Positions 21,745-29,338 of a DNA stretch of 33,496 bases are shown here, piece after piece. Origin of the DNA: a virus. The stretch covers positions 1-33,496 of the IMG/VR virus record IMGVR_UViG_3300009164_000025; one strand, 5' to 3'. The stretch's first letter is position 1. The number at the start of each line of letters is the position of its first letter. The notes beneath the pieces are model-generated. The model worked only from the letters and a program-made list of their open reading frames with translations, searched no databases and was not told the origin of the DNA. Both the position numbers and the translations under genes were made by a program.

Positions 21745-21915
21745 ATGATAAAAATAGACTTCATCATCAATGGGTTTTCTGATGCCTTGCATCTTGCGGA
21801 TGACCACGGTTTGACTGACGCTGAGATTGAGGCCATGAAGCAGGCTAGGTACGACAAGTGGAAAGATTACATTGACAACCCTCCCCCTGTGGTTGACGAG
21901 CCTGTTGAGGAGTAA
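21745..21915 (+). CDS. Small acidic protein between fibre genes
   Basis: The product is 56 aa from ATG 21745, immediately after the fibre stop. It has an N-terminal IKIDFIINGFSDALHLADDH and a helix GLTDAEIEAMKQARYDKWKD, and ends in Pro and Glu residues. It could be a fibre chaperone or a virion accessory by context, but no family is recognised. A ribosome site is poor, so it may be translated by coupling. Confidence 0.5.
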   Translation: MIKIDFIINGFSDALHLADDHGLTDAEIEAMKQARYDKWKDYIDNPPPVVDEPVEE

Positions 21916-21917
21916 TC

Positions 21918-23477
21918 ATGGCTGCATACTTTTGGGTTACGGGCGGCACAGGTAACTGGAACAGCGCAAGCAACTGGGCTTTAAGTTCTGGAGGCGTTGG
22001 CGGCGTAGCCGTTCCAGGCTCTGGTGACACCGCAGCAATAGACGCTAATTCTGGCTCTGGTACGGTCACGCTTGACATCAGCCCAACAATTCAGACCCTG
22101 ACCTGCACAGGCTTCACTGGCACGCTTGCTTTTGGCACAAATACCATTTCGCTGAACAGCACGGGTACTATTTTTACCGGCGCTACGACTATGGCAGTCA
22201 CGGGTACGCCTCAGATTATTTGTACCAATAGCAGCGCAACTTCAAGGACAATTACGCCAACAGCGGTTACTGAGGCCAACAGCATTTCGTTTAGAGTTAC
22301 TGCCGGTACGGGAACATTGTCACTTAGCAATGGCAACTACCGCGATCTTGATTTTACGGATGGAACAAATCCTACAGGGTATGCAGGTGCGTTAGCAAAC
22401 GTAACCATGACTATTTACGGCAATTTCAAAGCCTCAACAGGCATGACCAAAACTGCTGGTACTGGAACATTTACCTTTGCCGCCACATCAGGCACAAAGA
22501 CAATAACTACGGCTGCTGTTGTGTTTGACAATCCATTCACTTTCAACGGCGTAGGTGGCTCTTGGCAGCTTCAAGATGCATTGACTTCTGGTGCTACTCG
22601 AGCTTGTACGTTGACCAATGGCACGCTGGACTTGAACGGCTATACGTTGACTACGGGGCTGTTTAGCTCAAACAATGCAAATACTCGCACAATTGCATTT
22701 GGCACAGGGAATATTACCGTTACGGGTGTATCTGGAACTGTGTTTTCTGGCCCGACATCTACAAACACAGGATTAACGATTACTGGAACGGCTCAAGTTA
22801 ATGTTACGGGTATTGGCACAACTACAAGAACAGTTAACCCCGGAAATTCACTTGCCACTAGCGCACCAATTTCGTTTACGATTAGTGCCGGTAGCGATAC
22901 GATAAATAGCACGGCTGGTATGACCTTCAATAATCTTACGTTTACCAGCGGTTTTACAGGAACTTTTGGAAATGTTACTAGAAGTATTTTTGGCAACCTA
23001 ACTTTAAACTCTGCCATTACTTCTTTTTCTTCTGGGGCATCTACACTTACCTTTACCGGAACTGGAAGCCGGACTATCACCACTGCTGGTGAAACAATAG
23101 ATTGCCCCATCACCTTCAACGGAATTGGCGGCACGTTTGCTTTTCAAGATGCTTTGACGTTAGGTTCTACCCGCGCACTGACAATTACCGACGGTACGGT
23201 GCAATTAAAGTCTGGCACAACCAACACCGTTGGCTCTTTTGCTACGTCAGGAACAACTCAAAAGTTTTTGCAAGCCACGACTAATGGATCACAAGCCACT
23301 CTTAGCCAAGCAAGCGGGACTGTCAACGCTAGTTACTTGACGATCAAGGACAGCGCAGCTACTGGTGGGGCAGTATTCAATGCTTTCACTTCAAACGCAA
23401 ACGTAAATTCTGGAAACAACACGGGTTGGAAGTTTGGCTCTGCTAACAGTGCTGGCGGGTTTCTACAATTCTTTTAA
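21918..23477 (+). CDS. Beta-repeat surface or fibre protein
   Basis: The product is 519 aa, almost entirely Thr/Ser/Gly/Asn-rich beta sequence. The start MAAYFWVTGGTGNWNSASNW resembles the beginning of phage and bacterial surface repeat proteins. Two related blocks of roughly 190 residues are visible: FTFNGVGGSWQLQDAL and ITFNGIGGTFAFQDAL mark the same point in each, about 190 residues apart. The C-terminus (AATGGAVFNAFTSNANVNSG, then NNTGWKFG) matches a common ending of such proteins. It is probably a beta-helical fibre or decoration protein. No catalytic motif is seen. Confidence 0.75.
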   Translation: MAAYFWVTGGTGNWNSASNWALSSGGVGGVAVPGSGDTAAIDANSGSGTVTLDISPTIQTLTCTGFTGTLAFGTNTISLNSTGTIFTGATTMAVTGTPQIICTNSSATSRTITPTAVTEANSISFRVTAGTGTLSLSNGNYRDLDFTDGTNPTGYAGALANVTMTIYGNFKASTGMTKTAGTGTFTFAATSGTKTITTAAVVFDNPFTFNGVGGSWQLQDALTSGATRACTLTNGTLDLNGYTLTTGLFSSNNANTRTIAFGTGNITVTGVSGTVFSGPTSTNTGLTITGTAQVNVTGIGTTTRTVNPGNSLATSAPISFTISAGSDTINSTAGMTFNNLTFTSGFTGTFGNVTRSIFGNLTLNSAITSFSSGASTLTFTGTGSRTITTAGETIDCPITFNGIGGTFAFQDALTLGSTRALTITDGTVQLKSGTTNTVGSFATSGTTQKFLQATTNGSQATLSQASGTVNASYLTIKDSAATGGAVFNAFTSNANVNSGNNTGWKFGSANSAGGFLQFF

Positions 23478-23493
23478 TTTTCACGGTGTAAAT

Positions 23494-23721
23494 ATGATTG
23501 AACTTGATCCAGTTAAATACGGGGCTTTATACCAGAAGGTGCAGGATTACGAGCGCCGATTTGATGAGATGTCTATCAAGATAGACAAGTTAGAAGCCAA
23601 CATCGAAAAATTGGTTGAGATGGCAAATAAATCCAAAGGCGGTTTCTGGATGGGCATGGTCATGGTTTCTGCCATAGGTAGCGTTATCGGATATGTAAGC
23701 CACTGGATAGGTAAAAGTTGA
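23494..23721 (+). CDS. XhlA-like coiled-coil plus single-TM protein
   Basis: The product is 75 aa from ATG 23494; the longer upstream frame overlaps the fibre gene and lacks support. Residues 1-45 form a coiled coil (QKVQDYERRFDEMSIKIDKL), followed by one TM helix (GFWMGMVMVSAIGSVIGYVS) and a short tail. This is the layout of XhlA-type accessory membrane proteins that help lysis. Its site within the head genes rather than with the lysozyme gene is odd, so another membrane role is possible. Confidence 0.55.
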   Translation: MIELDPVKYGALYQKVQDYERRFDEMSIKIDKLEANIEKLVEMANKSKGGFWMGMVMVSAIGSVIGYVSHWIGKS

Positions 23722-23846
23722 AATGGGTAATTGCTGTTGTTTTGATTGCCGTACCCGCAAAGTTTGTTTGCGTTAGATGGTATTGGACGGGGGACGTATT
23801 TGAGCGCAGGGTTTATTGTCTGGAGTGGAAAAAGGTTGAACAATGA
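23718..23846 (+). CDS. Tiny secreted-like protein, TTG start
   Basis: The product is 42 aa. The start TTG 23718 overlaps the preceding stop (TTGA), and the stop at 23844-23846 overlaps the next ATG (ATGA). The N-terminus is a hydrophobic signal or anchor (KWVIAVVLIAVPAKFVCV), followed by RWYWTGDVFERRVYCLEWKK. Two Cys could form a disulphide in the periplasm. This short Trp-rich form is found beside membrane proteins in several aquatic podoviruses, as I recall. A spanin-like role is a guess. Confidence 0.5.
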   Translation: MKWVIAVVLIAVPAKFVCVRWYWTGDVFERRVYCLEWKKVEQ

Positions 23847-24313
23847 TAGACCCCATCACAGCGTTTGCCGCAGCCCAGGCCGCGATAAAGGGGGTTAAGG
23901 CAGCCATAGCCCTTGGTAAGGACATCCAGGCGGTATCTGGTGACCTGATGAAGTTCTTTGAGGCCAAAGATGCGGTACAAAGTGCAGCATCCAAGCCTAA
24001 ATCTAATTTCGCGCAGTCGGATACGGCGCAGGCGTTTGAGATAGTGATCCAGGCCAAGCAGCTTGCGGATGCAGAGAGAGAGTTGAATAATTACTTTGTT
24101 ATGTCTGGTAACGCTGATTTATGGCAGCAGTTGCTGGTTGAGCGTAACAATATTATCCAAAAGCGTAAAGTTGATGAGATATTAGCAAGAAAACACGCAG
24201 AAAAGCATAAGGAAGAAGTTGAAGATTTATTAACCTGGCTAATGGCTGGGGCATTAATAATACTTTTACTTGGTTTGATTTTTTGGTGGTCTACTATATT
24301 AATGGGTAAATAA
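23843..24313 (+). CDS. Helical protein with C-terminal TM helix
   Basis: The product is 156 aa. It starts MIDPITAFAAAQAAIKGVKA, an Ala-rich pattern shared with hypothetical proteins of marine and freshwater podoviruses. The middle is charged and coiled-coil-like (VDEILARKHAEKHKEEVEDL). One strong TM helix lies near residues 130-150 (LMAGALIILLLGLIFWWSTI). It forms a coupled pair or trio with the two small membrane-type genes before it. It may act in assembly, lysis or ejection; no specific function can be given. Confidence 0.65.
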   Translation: MIDPITAFAAAQAAIKGVKAAIALGKDIQAVSGDLMKFFEAKDAVQSAASKPKSNFAQSDTAQAFEIVIQAKQLADAERELNNYFVMSGNADLWQQLLVERNNIIQKRKVDEILARKHAEKHKEEVEDLLTWLMAGALIILLLGLIFWWSTILMGK

Positions 24314-24314
24314 C

Positions 24315-24554
24315 ATGGCTCCTGAGTTGCAAAGATACTACGAGGATAGGTTTGATCTGTTCTCCACACCTGGCTGGATTGACCTGATGGACGATGCAAA
24401 CAAAATGTTTGATGCGCTTAACAATGTATCTACCATAGCGGACGAAAAAAGTCTACAATTCCGCAAAGGCGAGATTTCCATCCTAACTTGGCTGATAACC
24501 TTAAAAGAGGTCAGCGAACGAGCATACGAGGATTTGAATGAAAAGAATGTATGA
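24315..24554 (+). CDS. Small acidic helical hypothetical protein
   Basis: The product is 79 aa, starting two bases after the previous stop. It begins MAPELQRYYEDRFDLFSTPG and continues with WIDLMDDANKMFDALNNVST, a soluble helical protein rich in Asp and Glu. The next gene starts within its last 17 bases. Proteins of this type recur beside zinc-ribbon and scaffold genes in related uncultured phages (recollection). Function is unknown. Confidence 0.6.
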   Translation: MAPELQRYYEDRFDLFSTPGWIDLMDDANKMFDALNNVSTIADEKSLQFRKGEISILTWLITLKEVSERAYEDLNEKNV

Positions 24555-24765
24555 ATTTGCCTGTGAAAATGGGCATAAGACCGAAAGATTCTGTGATTAT
24601 GAGTCGCAGAGTTTTAGGTGTGAATGCGGTGGGCTTGCTCACCGTGTAATAAGTGCTCCGTCATTTAACCTTGAAGGTTGGTCTGGTAGTTTTCCGTCCG
24701 CTTATGGACGGTTTGAACACCGGCATACTGAAAAGTTGAAAGCGGAGCAAAAAGCCAACTCATAA
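24538..24765 (+). CDS. FmdB-like small zinc-ribbon protein
   Basis: The product is 75 aa. The N-terminus MYEFACENGHKTERF and then FRCECGGLAHRVISAP resemble the FmdB-type zinc ribbon (C9, H13, C28, C30 as likely ligands; one ligand is His rather than Cys). Start ATG 24538 has GAGG upstream; ATG 24547 is an alternative. Short proteins of this kind, often placed near capsid genes in aquatic phages, may be regulators or virion components. The role is unknown. Confidence 0.6.
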   Translation: MKRMYEFACENGHKTERFCDYESQSFRCECGGLAHRVISAPSFNLEGWSGSFPSAYGRFEHRHTEKLKAEQKANS

Positions 24766-24815
24766 GCATTATGCCGAGTTGAATTATCCTACAACCATTT
24801 TGGCAGGAAACCGAT

Positions 24816-25547
24816 ATGTTGATTGATGAACCCACAGAGCCGCTAAACGAACTCGAAATAGAAGAAACTAAAAACGAACTTCCTGAGAAATACAGGGCCA
24901 AAAGTTTGGAGGAAGTTGTACGAATGCACCAGGAGGCCGAAAGGCTTATCGGTAAGCAGGCCCAAGAGGTCGGCGAAGTTCGCAAGTTAGCTGACGAGTT
25001 AATTAAGCAAAACCTTAGTGGGAATCCGCAACATATTAAAGAGGAAGAGCCTGAAGTTGATTTTTTTGAGAATCCTCAAAAGGCAGTTCAAGCAACGATT
25101 GATAGACATCCTGATGTACTTGCGGCTAGACAAGCTGGCCTCGACTTCAAACGGATGCAGATTCAGCAGAAGCTAAATGCAGAGCATCCTGATTACTCTC
25201 AAGTAGTCAGTGATACGGAGTTCCATAACTGGGTGAAATCCTCACCTGTGAGATTGGGACTTTACGCAAAGGCAGATGCAGAATTTGACTATGACTCGGC
25301 AAATGAATTGTTGTCCACCTTCAAGCAACTGCGCGGCATTAAGACTAAACAGTCAGATCAGCAAAATGATGCTATCAGGACTAAAAGCATGAAGGCGGCG
25401 CAAGTTGATGTTGGTGGTTCTGGAGAGAGTTCCAAGCGCGTCTATCGAAGGGCCGATCTGATTCGACTGAAAATGACTGATCCACAGAGATATGAAACCC
25501 TGAGTGATGAAATCATGCAGGCATATTCTGAGGGTCGTGTACGATAA
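24816..25547 (+). CDS. Scaffolding-like protein
   Basis: The product is 243 aa with AGGAAA ahead of ATG 24816. It is highly charged and helical: acidic N-terminus (EPTEPLNELEIEETKNELPE), a coiled region (RMHQEAERLIGKQAQEVGEV), and a basic C-terminal end with RADLIRLKMTDPQRYETLSD and ending SEGRVR. This pattern and the position just before the coat gene fit a podovirus scaffold, which shapes the prohead and leaves or is removed before packaging. The basic C-terminal helix is where coat is usually bound. Confidence 0.75.
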   Translation: MLIDEPTEPLNELEIEETKNELPEKYRAKSLEEVVRMHQEAERLIGKQAQEVGEVRKLADELIKQNLSGNPQHIKEEEPEVDFFENPQKAVQATIDRHPDVLAARQAGLDFKRMQIQQKLNAEHPDYSQVVSDTEFHNWVKSSPVRLGLYAKADAEFDYDSANELLSTFKQLRGIKTKQSDQQNDAIRTKSMKAAQVDVGGSGESSKRVYRRADLIRLKMTDPQRYETLSDEIMQAYSEGRVR

Positions 25548-25567
25548 TTTAATTTTGGAGTTTTAAC

Positions 25568-26542
25568 ATGGCAAACACTGCTTTTTCCCCCACCAATTCG
25601 GTAACCGTAACGTCAGCGGCTAACTTCATTCCAGAAATTTGGAGTGATGAAATTGTTGCTGCCTACAAGAAGAACCTTGTCCTGGCCAATTTGGTCAAGA
25701 AAATGTCCTTCAAAGGCAAAAAAGGCGACACCGTTAACATCCCTAGCCCTGCCCGTGGTAATGCTTCTGCCAAGGCTGCAACCGATGCCGTTACTCTGAT
25801 TGCAGAGAGCGACACCAATATTCAAGTGCTCATTAACAAGCACTATGAATACAGCCGTTTGATTGAGGACATCGTTGAGGTGCAAGCCCTGACTAGCCTG
25901 CGTTCTTTCTACACGGAAGATGCTGGTTATGCCTTGGCAAAGCGCATTGACACTGACCTGGTTCAATTGGGCCGTGCGTTTAATGGTGCTACTGTTGGTA
26001 CTGATGACTACGCCACTAGCAATACAACTACCAAAGCGTTTGTTGGCTCTGATGGTACTACTGCTTACAACAGCACCAGTTCCAATGCAGCCTCGCTGAC
26101 TGATGCAGCCATTCGCCGTACTATTCAGCGTTTGGATGACAACGACATTGCTATGGACGGACGTTTCTTCCTGATTCCTCCCTCCAGCCGCAACACGTTG
26201 ATGGGTCTGGCCCGTTACACCGAGCAAGCATTTGTTGGTAACGGTGACGCTATCCGCAACGGCGAAATCGGTCAACTGTACGGCATGGCGGTATTTGCCA
26301 CTTCCCAAGCTGATACTGGTGCTGGTTCTAGCGGCCTTGATCGTATTTGCTTGATGGGCCACCGCGATGCAATGGTTCTGATTGAGCAGACCGGTATCCG
26401 TTCGCAGACCCAGTACAAGCAAGAGTACCTTGGCACGTTGTTCACTGCTGATACCATTTATGGTGTCAAGGCACTGCGTACCTCGGCAACCAGCACAGCG
26501 TCTAACGCTTCTGCTGCTTTTGCTTTGGCAGTACCGGCCTAA
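25568..26542 (+). CDS. Major capsid (coat) protein
   Basis: The product is 324 aa with GGAG before ATG 25568. The N-terminus (SAANFIPEIWSDEIVAAYKK) and the segment MSFKGKKGDTVNIPSPARGN are typical of coat proteins of small tailed phages with the HK97 fold. A Gly/Ser/Thr-rich central region and IDTDLVQLG follow. It lies directly behind the scaffold and before a terminator and decoration-type gene. Codon use is GC-richer in third positions than flanking small genes, consistent with high expression. Family assignment is by pattern and context. Confidence 0.85.
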   Translation: MANTAFSPTNSVTVTSAANFIPEIWSDEIVAAYKKNLVLANLVKKMSFKGKKGDTVNIPSPARGNASAKAATDAVTLIAESDTNIQVLINKHYEYSRLIEDIVEVQALTSLRSFYTEDAGYALAKRIDTDLVQLGRAFNGATVGTDDYATSNTTTKAFVGSDGTTAYNSTSSNAASLTDAAIRRTIQRLDDNDIAMDGRFFLIPPSSRNTLMGLARYTEQAFVGNGDAIRNGEIGQLYGMAVFATSQADTGAGSSGLDRICLMGHRDAMVLIEQTGIRSQTQYKQEYLGTLFTADTIYGVKALRTSATSTASNASAAFALAVPA

Positions 26543-26547
26543 TAGCA

Positions 26548-26578
26548 TTCCCTCCCTCTAACGGGGGAGGGGACTTTT
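26548..26578 (+). terminator. Terminator or attenuator after the coat gene
   Basis: A 9-bp stem pairs TTCCCTCCC (26548-26556) with GGGAGGGGA (26565-26573), including one G-T pair, around an 8-nt loop. It is followed by C and TTTT, then AA and another C TTTT. The weak T-run suggests partial termination, which would raise coat transcript relative to downstream genes. Confidence 0.6.
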
Positions 26579-26598
26579 AACTTTTAGGAGTATTTAAT

Positions 26599-26922
26599 AT
26601 GGCTGCTGCAACCGCTGTCGTTTCCCGCCGTGGAAACGATCAATTCCGTGGACTTTTTTCTGATACTTGGGACGTTAGCTGTACGCTTGATAGCGCAAGC
26701 GTAGCAACTACTGCAACCGCTACTGATACAGTAGCTGTTCCAGGCGTGGCTTTGGGTGACCAAGTTATTGGTATGGCAATTGGCGTAAGTGAGGCTGGGT
26801 TAGTTCGCCGTGCTTATGTTTCTGCCGCAGATGTAGTGACGATTGTTACCTACAATCCAACCGCTAGTTCTATTAACTTGGCATCGACAACTTTGCAATT
26901 GACGATTGCTCGCGCAGTGTAA
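26599..26922 (+). CDS. Head decoration-like small structural protein
   Basis: The product is 107 aa, beta-rich with many Ala, Val and Thr. The segment DTVAVPGVALGDQVIGMAIG, then AYVSAADVVTIVTYNPTASS, resembles small head decoration or head-fibre proteins of aquatic phages. It sits between two terminator-like hairpins right after the coat gene, where decoration genes are usual. No catalytic or membrane feature is seen. The role is inferred from position and fold-type composition. Confidence 0.65.
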   Translation: MAAATAVVSRRGNDQFRGLFSDTWDVSCTLDSASVATTATATDTVAVPGVALGDQVIGMAIGVSEAGLVRRAYVSAADVVTIVTYNPTASSINLASTTLQLTIARAV

Positions 26923-26924
26923 TT

Positions 26925-26953
26925 AAAGGGGGGCTAATAACCCCCTTTTTTTT
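26925..26953 (+). terminator. Strong intrinsic terminator after the decoration gene
   Basis: AAAGGGGG (26925-26932) pairs with CCCCCTTT (26941-26948) around an 8-nt loop, and the T-run continues to 26953. It directly follows the stop codon at 26920-26922. It should limit transcription into the adaptor and tail genes. Confidence 0.88.
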
Positions 26954-26964
26954 GGAGTTTTGAT

Positions 26965-27177
26965 ATGACAACCTTTAGATGTTTACAAAGCGGTCATTTG
27001 GTTACCTTTACCTACCAGCACGATATTGATTCTATGCGTGGTCATAGTGGTTATGTACTGGTTGATGATAAGGGTGAAGATGTAAAGGTTGAGGATAAAA
27101 GTAAGGTGCTTCCAATGACTGCACCAGTTCAAGTTAAGCGTATGGGTAGGCCACCAAAAGCTAGGATGGCAGCATGA
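26965..27177 (+). CDS. Small protein with AT-hook-like C-terminus
   Basis: The product is 70 aa, with TTTGGAG as ribosome site. The N-terminus is beta-like (TTFRCLQSGHLVTFTYQHDI), and the C-terminus ends KRMGRPPKARMAA, a GRP core like an AT-hook. Such proteins are often found after capsid genes in aquatic podoviruses; a head-completion or DNA-contact role is possible. It overlaps the next gene as ATGA. Confidence 0.6.
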   Translation: MTTFRCLQSGHLVTFTYQHDIDSMRGHSGYVLVDDKGEDVKVEDKSKVLPMTAPVQVKRMGRPPKARMAA

Positions 27178-27581
27178 AAGAAGGTCTTTTATCTGGTGTT
27201 GTATGCCCTATGGCTACGCAGGATATTTCGGTTAATCTAAAGAACCGAAACCATGCGTTTGCAGATTACGGTTATGGGCCACCAAACCCTGATGAACCTA
27301 ATGATGCATTTTGGCTAAAAAAGGCCAAGATGTACAACGCTCCAACATCCGCTATCAAGTCAATGCGCTGCGGTAACTGTGCGGCGTTTATCCAGACACC
27401 AAAGATGATGCAGTGCATATCTGATGGGCTGGAAAAGGATGAAGGTAAGGGAGAGTTGTCCTATGACCAGCAGTTTATTGAGGCTGCAAATCTGGGATAC
27501 TGTGATCTATTTCAATTCACTTGTGCAGCGGCCCGCACTTGTGATGCGTGGAAATCTGGTGGGCCTATCACTAAGGATTAA
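27174..27581 (+). CDS. Cys-rich, probably metal-binding virion-region protein
   Basis: The product is 135 aa. Six Cys lie in the C-terminal half: C66 and C69 (MRCGNCAAF), C81, C110 (GYCDLF), C117 and C123 (FTCAAARTCDAW). The spacing suggests a zinc or iron-sulphur site; which one cannot be told. The N-terminus holds NRNHAFADYGYGPPNPDEP. I recall similar proteins in uncultured marine and freshwater phages next to the same small basic genes. An inner start at ATG 27210 is possible but has no better ribosome site. Confidence 0.6.
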   Translation: MKEGLLSGVVCPMATQDISVNLKNRNHAFADYGYGPPNPDEPNDAFWLKKAKMYNAPTSAIKSMRCGNCAAFIQTPKMMQCISDGLEKDEGKGELSYDQQFIEAANLGYCDLFQFTCAAARTCDAWKSGGPITKD

Positions 27582-27584
27582 ATC

Positions 27585-27752
27585 ATGTACGGAAAAGCGC
27601 CAAAAATGGCTAGTTCAAAGATGCCTAAAGCTATGAAGCAAAAATCCATGCCAATGACTATCATGGTTGCTGTTAGCAAGCCAAAGAATGCGCCAGTTAG
27701 AGGTGAGCGCACAGCCACCAATATGGCAAAGAAAGCCAAGCGAGGCAAGTAA
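27585..27752 (+). CDS. Very basic Met/Lys-rich small protein
   Basis: The product is 55 aa, with AAGGA before ATG 27585. About a quarter of the residues are Lys or Arg and nine are Met (KMASSKMPKAMKQKSMPMTI). It has no hydrophobic core, so it is probably disordered and may bind DNA or RNA. It is the first of four consecutive basic genes that overlap or abut (27585-28362). Function is unknown; a packaged DNA-binding protein is one possibility. Confidence 0.55.
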   Translation: MYGKAPKMASSKMPKAMKQKSMPMTIMVAVSKPKNAPVRGERTATNMAKKAKRGK

Positions 27753-27901
27753 TGAAAACTAAAGCCGAAAAGAAGATCAGCAAGGTCATGCGTGAGTACA
27801 AGGCAGGTGGCTTACATTCTGGTAAGGGTGGCCCTGTAGTCAAAAATCAAAAACAAGCAGTAGCCATTGCGCTGTCACAAGCAAAGGTGAAAAAGAAATG
27901 A
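27752..27901 (+). CDS. DUF6496-like small basic protein
   Basis: The product is 49 aa; ATG 27752 shares one base with the preceding stop. KVMREYKAGGLHSGKGGPVV followed by NQKQAVAIALSQAKVKK closely fits the DUF6496 family pattern known from bacteria and phages, which has no established function. It is strongly basic. The stop overlaps the next ATG. Its presence here among virion genes hints at a nucleic-acid-linked role. Confidence 0.7.
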   Translation: MKTKAEKKISKVMREYKAGGLHSGKGGPVVKNQKQAVAIALSQAKVKKK

Positions 27902-28056
27902 AGCCTGGACTCTATGCCAACATTAATGCCAAGCAAAAGCGTATCGCGGCTGGCTCTGGCGAGAAGATGAATAAGGTGGGGTCTAAGGCCGCGCCTTCTG
28001 CTGCTGACTTTAAACAGGCTGCAAAGACTGCAAAGAAACCCAAAAAGGCAAAGTAG
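27898..28056 (+). CDS. Small basic protein (MKPGLYANI type)
   Basis: The product is 52 aa, with ATG 27898 overlapping the previous stop as ATGA. It reads MKPGLYANINAKQKRIAAGS at the start and ends Lys/Ala-rich (AAKTAKKPKKAK), similar to histone-tail-like sequences. Short proteins beginning MKPGLYANI are, as I recall, common in uncultured aquatic phages. No function is established. Confidence 0.6.
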   Translation: MKPGLYANINAKQKRIAAGSGEKMNKVGSKAAPSAADFKQAAKTAKKPKKAK

Positions 28057-28362
28057 ATGAAAACCCCTTCTTGGCAACGATCCGAGGGCAAAAACCCTAA
28101 AGGTGGGTTGAATGCCAAGGGGAGGGCATCTTATAATGCCTCTACTGGTGGCGATTTAAAAGCACCAGTTAAGTCGGGAGATAATCCCCGTAGAGCAAGT
28201 TTCTTGGCGCGTATGGCTGGCAATGATGGCCCTGAGTACGACAAGAATGGTGAACCAACAAGACTGCTTCTTTCGCTAAAAGCCTGGGGTGCATCCTCAA
28301 AAGCTGACGCAAAGGTAAAAGCCAAGTCTATTTCAGAACGAAATAAGGCGAAGGCAAAATGA
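28057..28362 (+). CDS. DUF6321-like protein
   Basis: The product is 101 aa, starting directly after the preceding stop. The sequence SWQRSEGKNPKGGLNAKGRA, then PVKSGDNPRRASFLARMAGN and LLLSLKAWGASSKADAKVKA, fits the DUF6321 family seen in phages and phage-like elements. It is basic and without hydrophobic segments. Function is unknown. It closes a run of four small basic proteins, which together could bind packaged DNA. Confidence 0.7.
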   Translation: MKTPSWQRSEGKNPKGGLNAKGRASYNASTGGDLKAPVKSGDNPRRASFLARMAGNDGPEYDKNGEPTRLLLSLKAWGASSKADAKVKAKSISERNKAKAK

Positions 28363-28694
28363 GAGCATTATCAGTTGGCGTTAGTCCTACGGCGACAATA
28401 GATACCACAGTCTATACCTGCCCTACGGGTTATTACGCCAAATTTACTGTGATGTATATACACAATACAGGTGGCTCTACCAAGCATATTACTGTCCAAT
28501 GGTTTGATGCAAGTGCCAATACCACTCTTGATATATTGACTGCCTATGACTTTACTTCAAAATCTTATTTGCAGTTTGATGGCAATGCCTACATTGTTTT
28601 TGAAGAAGGCGATAAGTTAAAAATTACAACACAAGCGGCAAGCACATTTAGTTTTATAGCGACATTTGAAGAAGAAGGGTTGACACGATCATGA
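28359..28694 (+). CDS. Small beta-rich structural protein
   Basis: The product is 111 aa, with ATG 28359 overlapping the previous stop as ATGA. The sequence is beta-like with aromatic residues (PTGYYAKFTVMYIHNTGGST, then YLQFDGNAYIVFEEGDKLKI) and resembles small virion or head-tail joining proteins of aquatic phages. Its position immediately before the adaptor-type gene supports a connector or tail role. No motif proves this. Confidence 0.6.
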   Translation: MRALSVGVSPTATIDTTVYTCPTGYYAKFTVMYIHNTGGSTKHITVQWFDASANTTLDILTAYDFTSKSYLQFDGNAYIVFEEGDKLKITTQAASTFSFIATFEEEGLTRS

Positions 28695-29338
28695 CCTACC
28701 TTGAACTGATTAACGATGTGTTGATTCGGTTGCGTGAAACTACCGTAGCCACCAACAATGCAACTACCTATTCAACGCTGATAGGTAAGTTTGTCAATGA
28801 TGCCAAACGCCAGGTTGAGGATGCGTTTAGCTGGAACGTATTGGGACAAAACATAACTTTGACAACGGTGGCAAACACCTACAGCTATAGCCTTACTGGT
28901 GCAGGCCAGAAGTTTCAAGTTATGGATGCCATCAACACTACGTCAAACGTGGGGATGCAAAATATCAGTTTCGTGCAGATGAACAGGTTTCAAAACCTTG
29001 TACCAGTTGCAACTGGAATCCCAGAATACTATGCTTTTGATGGCGTTGACTCTAACGGAGACACTAAGGTAAGTCTGTATTCGCGTCCTGACAATGTGTA
29101 CACAATTATTTTTTCTCTGACTATCCCGCAGGCAACATTGGCATCTGATGCAACATCAATCCTAGTTCCTGATTTCTTAGTAGCGCAGAACGCATACGCC
29201 AGGGCGCTGGTGGAGCGTGGTGAAGATGGCGGTCTATCGTCATCTGAAGCCTACCAACTCTACAAATCAATGCTGTCTGACTACATTGCGCTGGAGGGTA
29301 CTCGCTACCCAGAAAATCAGGAGTTCGTTGCGATATGA
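28691..29338 (+). CDS. Head-tail adaptor / tail tubular A-like protein
   Basis: The product is 215 aa. N-terminal TYLELINDVLIRLRETTVAT and FVNDAKRQVEDAFSWNVL, a helical bundle, are typical of adaptor proteins that dock on the portal ring in podoviruses (T7 gp11 / P22 gp4 role). The centre is beta-rich (GIPEYYAFDGVDSNGDTKVS), followed by C-terminal helices (NAYARALVERGEDGGLSSSE). It overlaps its neighbours by 4 bases on both sides. Confidence 0.72.
   Translation: MTYLELINDVLIRLRETTVATNNATTYSTLIGKFVNDAKRQVEDAFSWNVLGQNITLTTVANTYSYSLTGAGQKFQVMDAINTTSNVGMQNISFVQMNRFQNLVPVATGIPEYYAFDGVDSNGDTKVSLYSRPDNVYTIIFSLTIPQATLASDATSILVPDFLVAQNAYARALVERGEDGGLSSSEAYQLYKSMLSDYIALEGTRYPENQEFVAI

Noticed and set aside
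22793-23134. 113-aa antisense frame within the beta-repeat fibre gene
   Set aside because: Repetitive Thr/Gly coding DNA commonly leaves open antisense frames; no start signal or domain.
25613-26548. 311-aa open frame antisense to the coat gene
   Set aside because: It mirrors the coat gene's biased codon use, has no ribosome site or domain, and the coat protein on the other strand is convincing.
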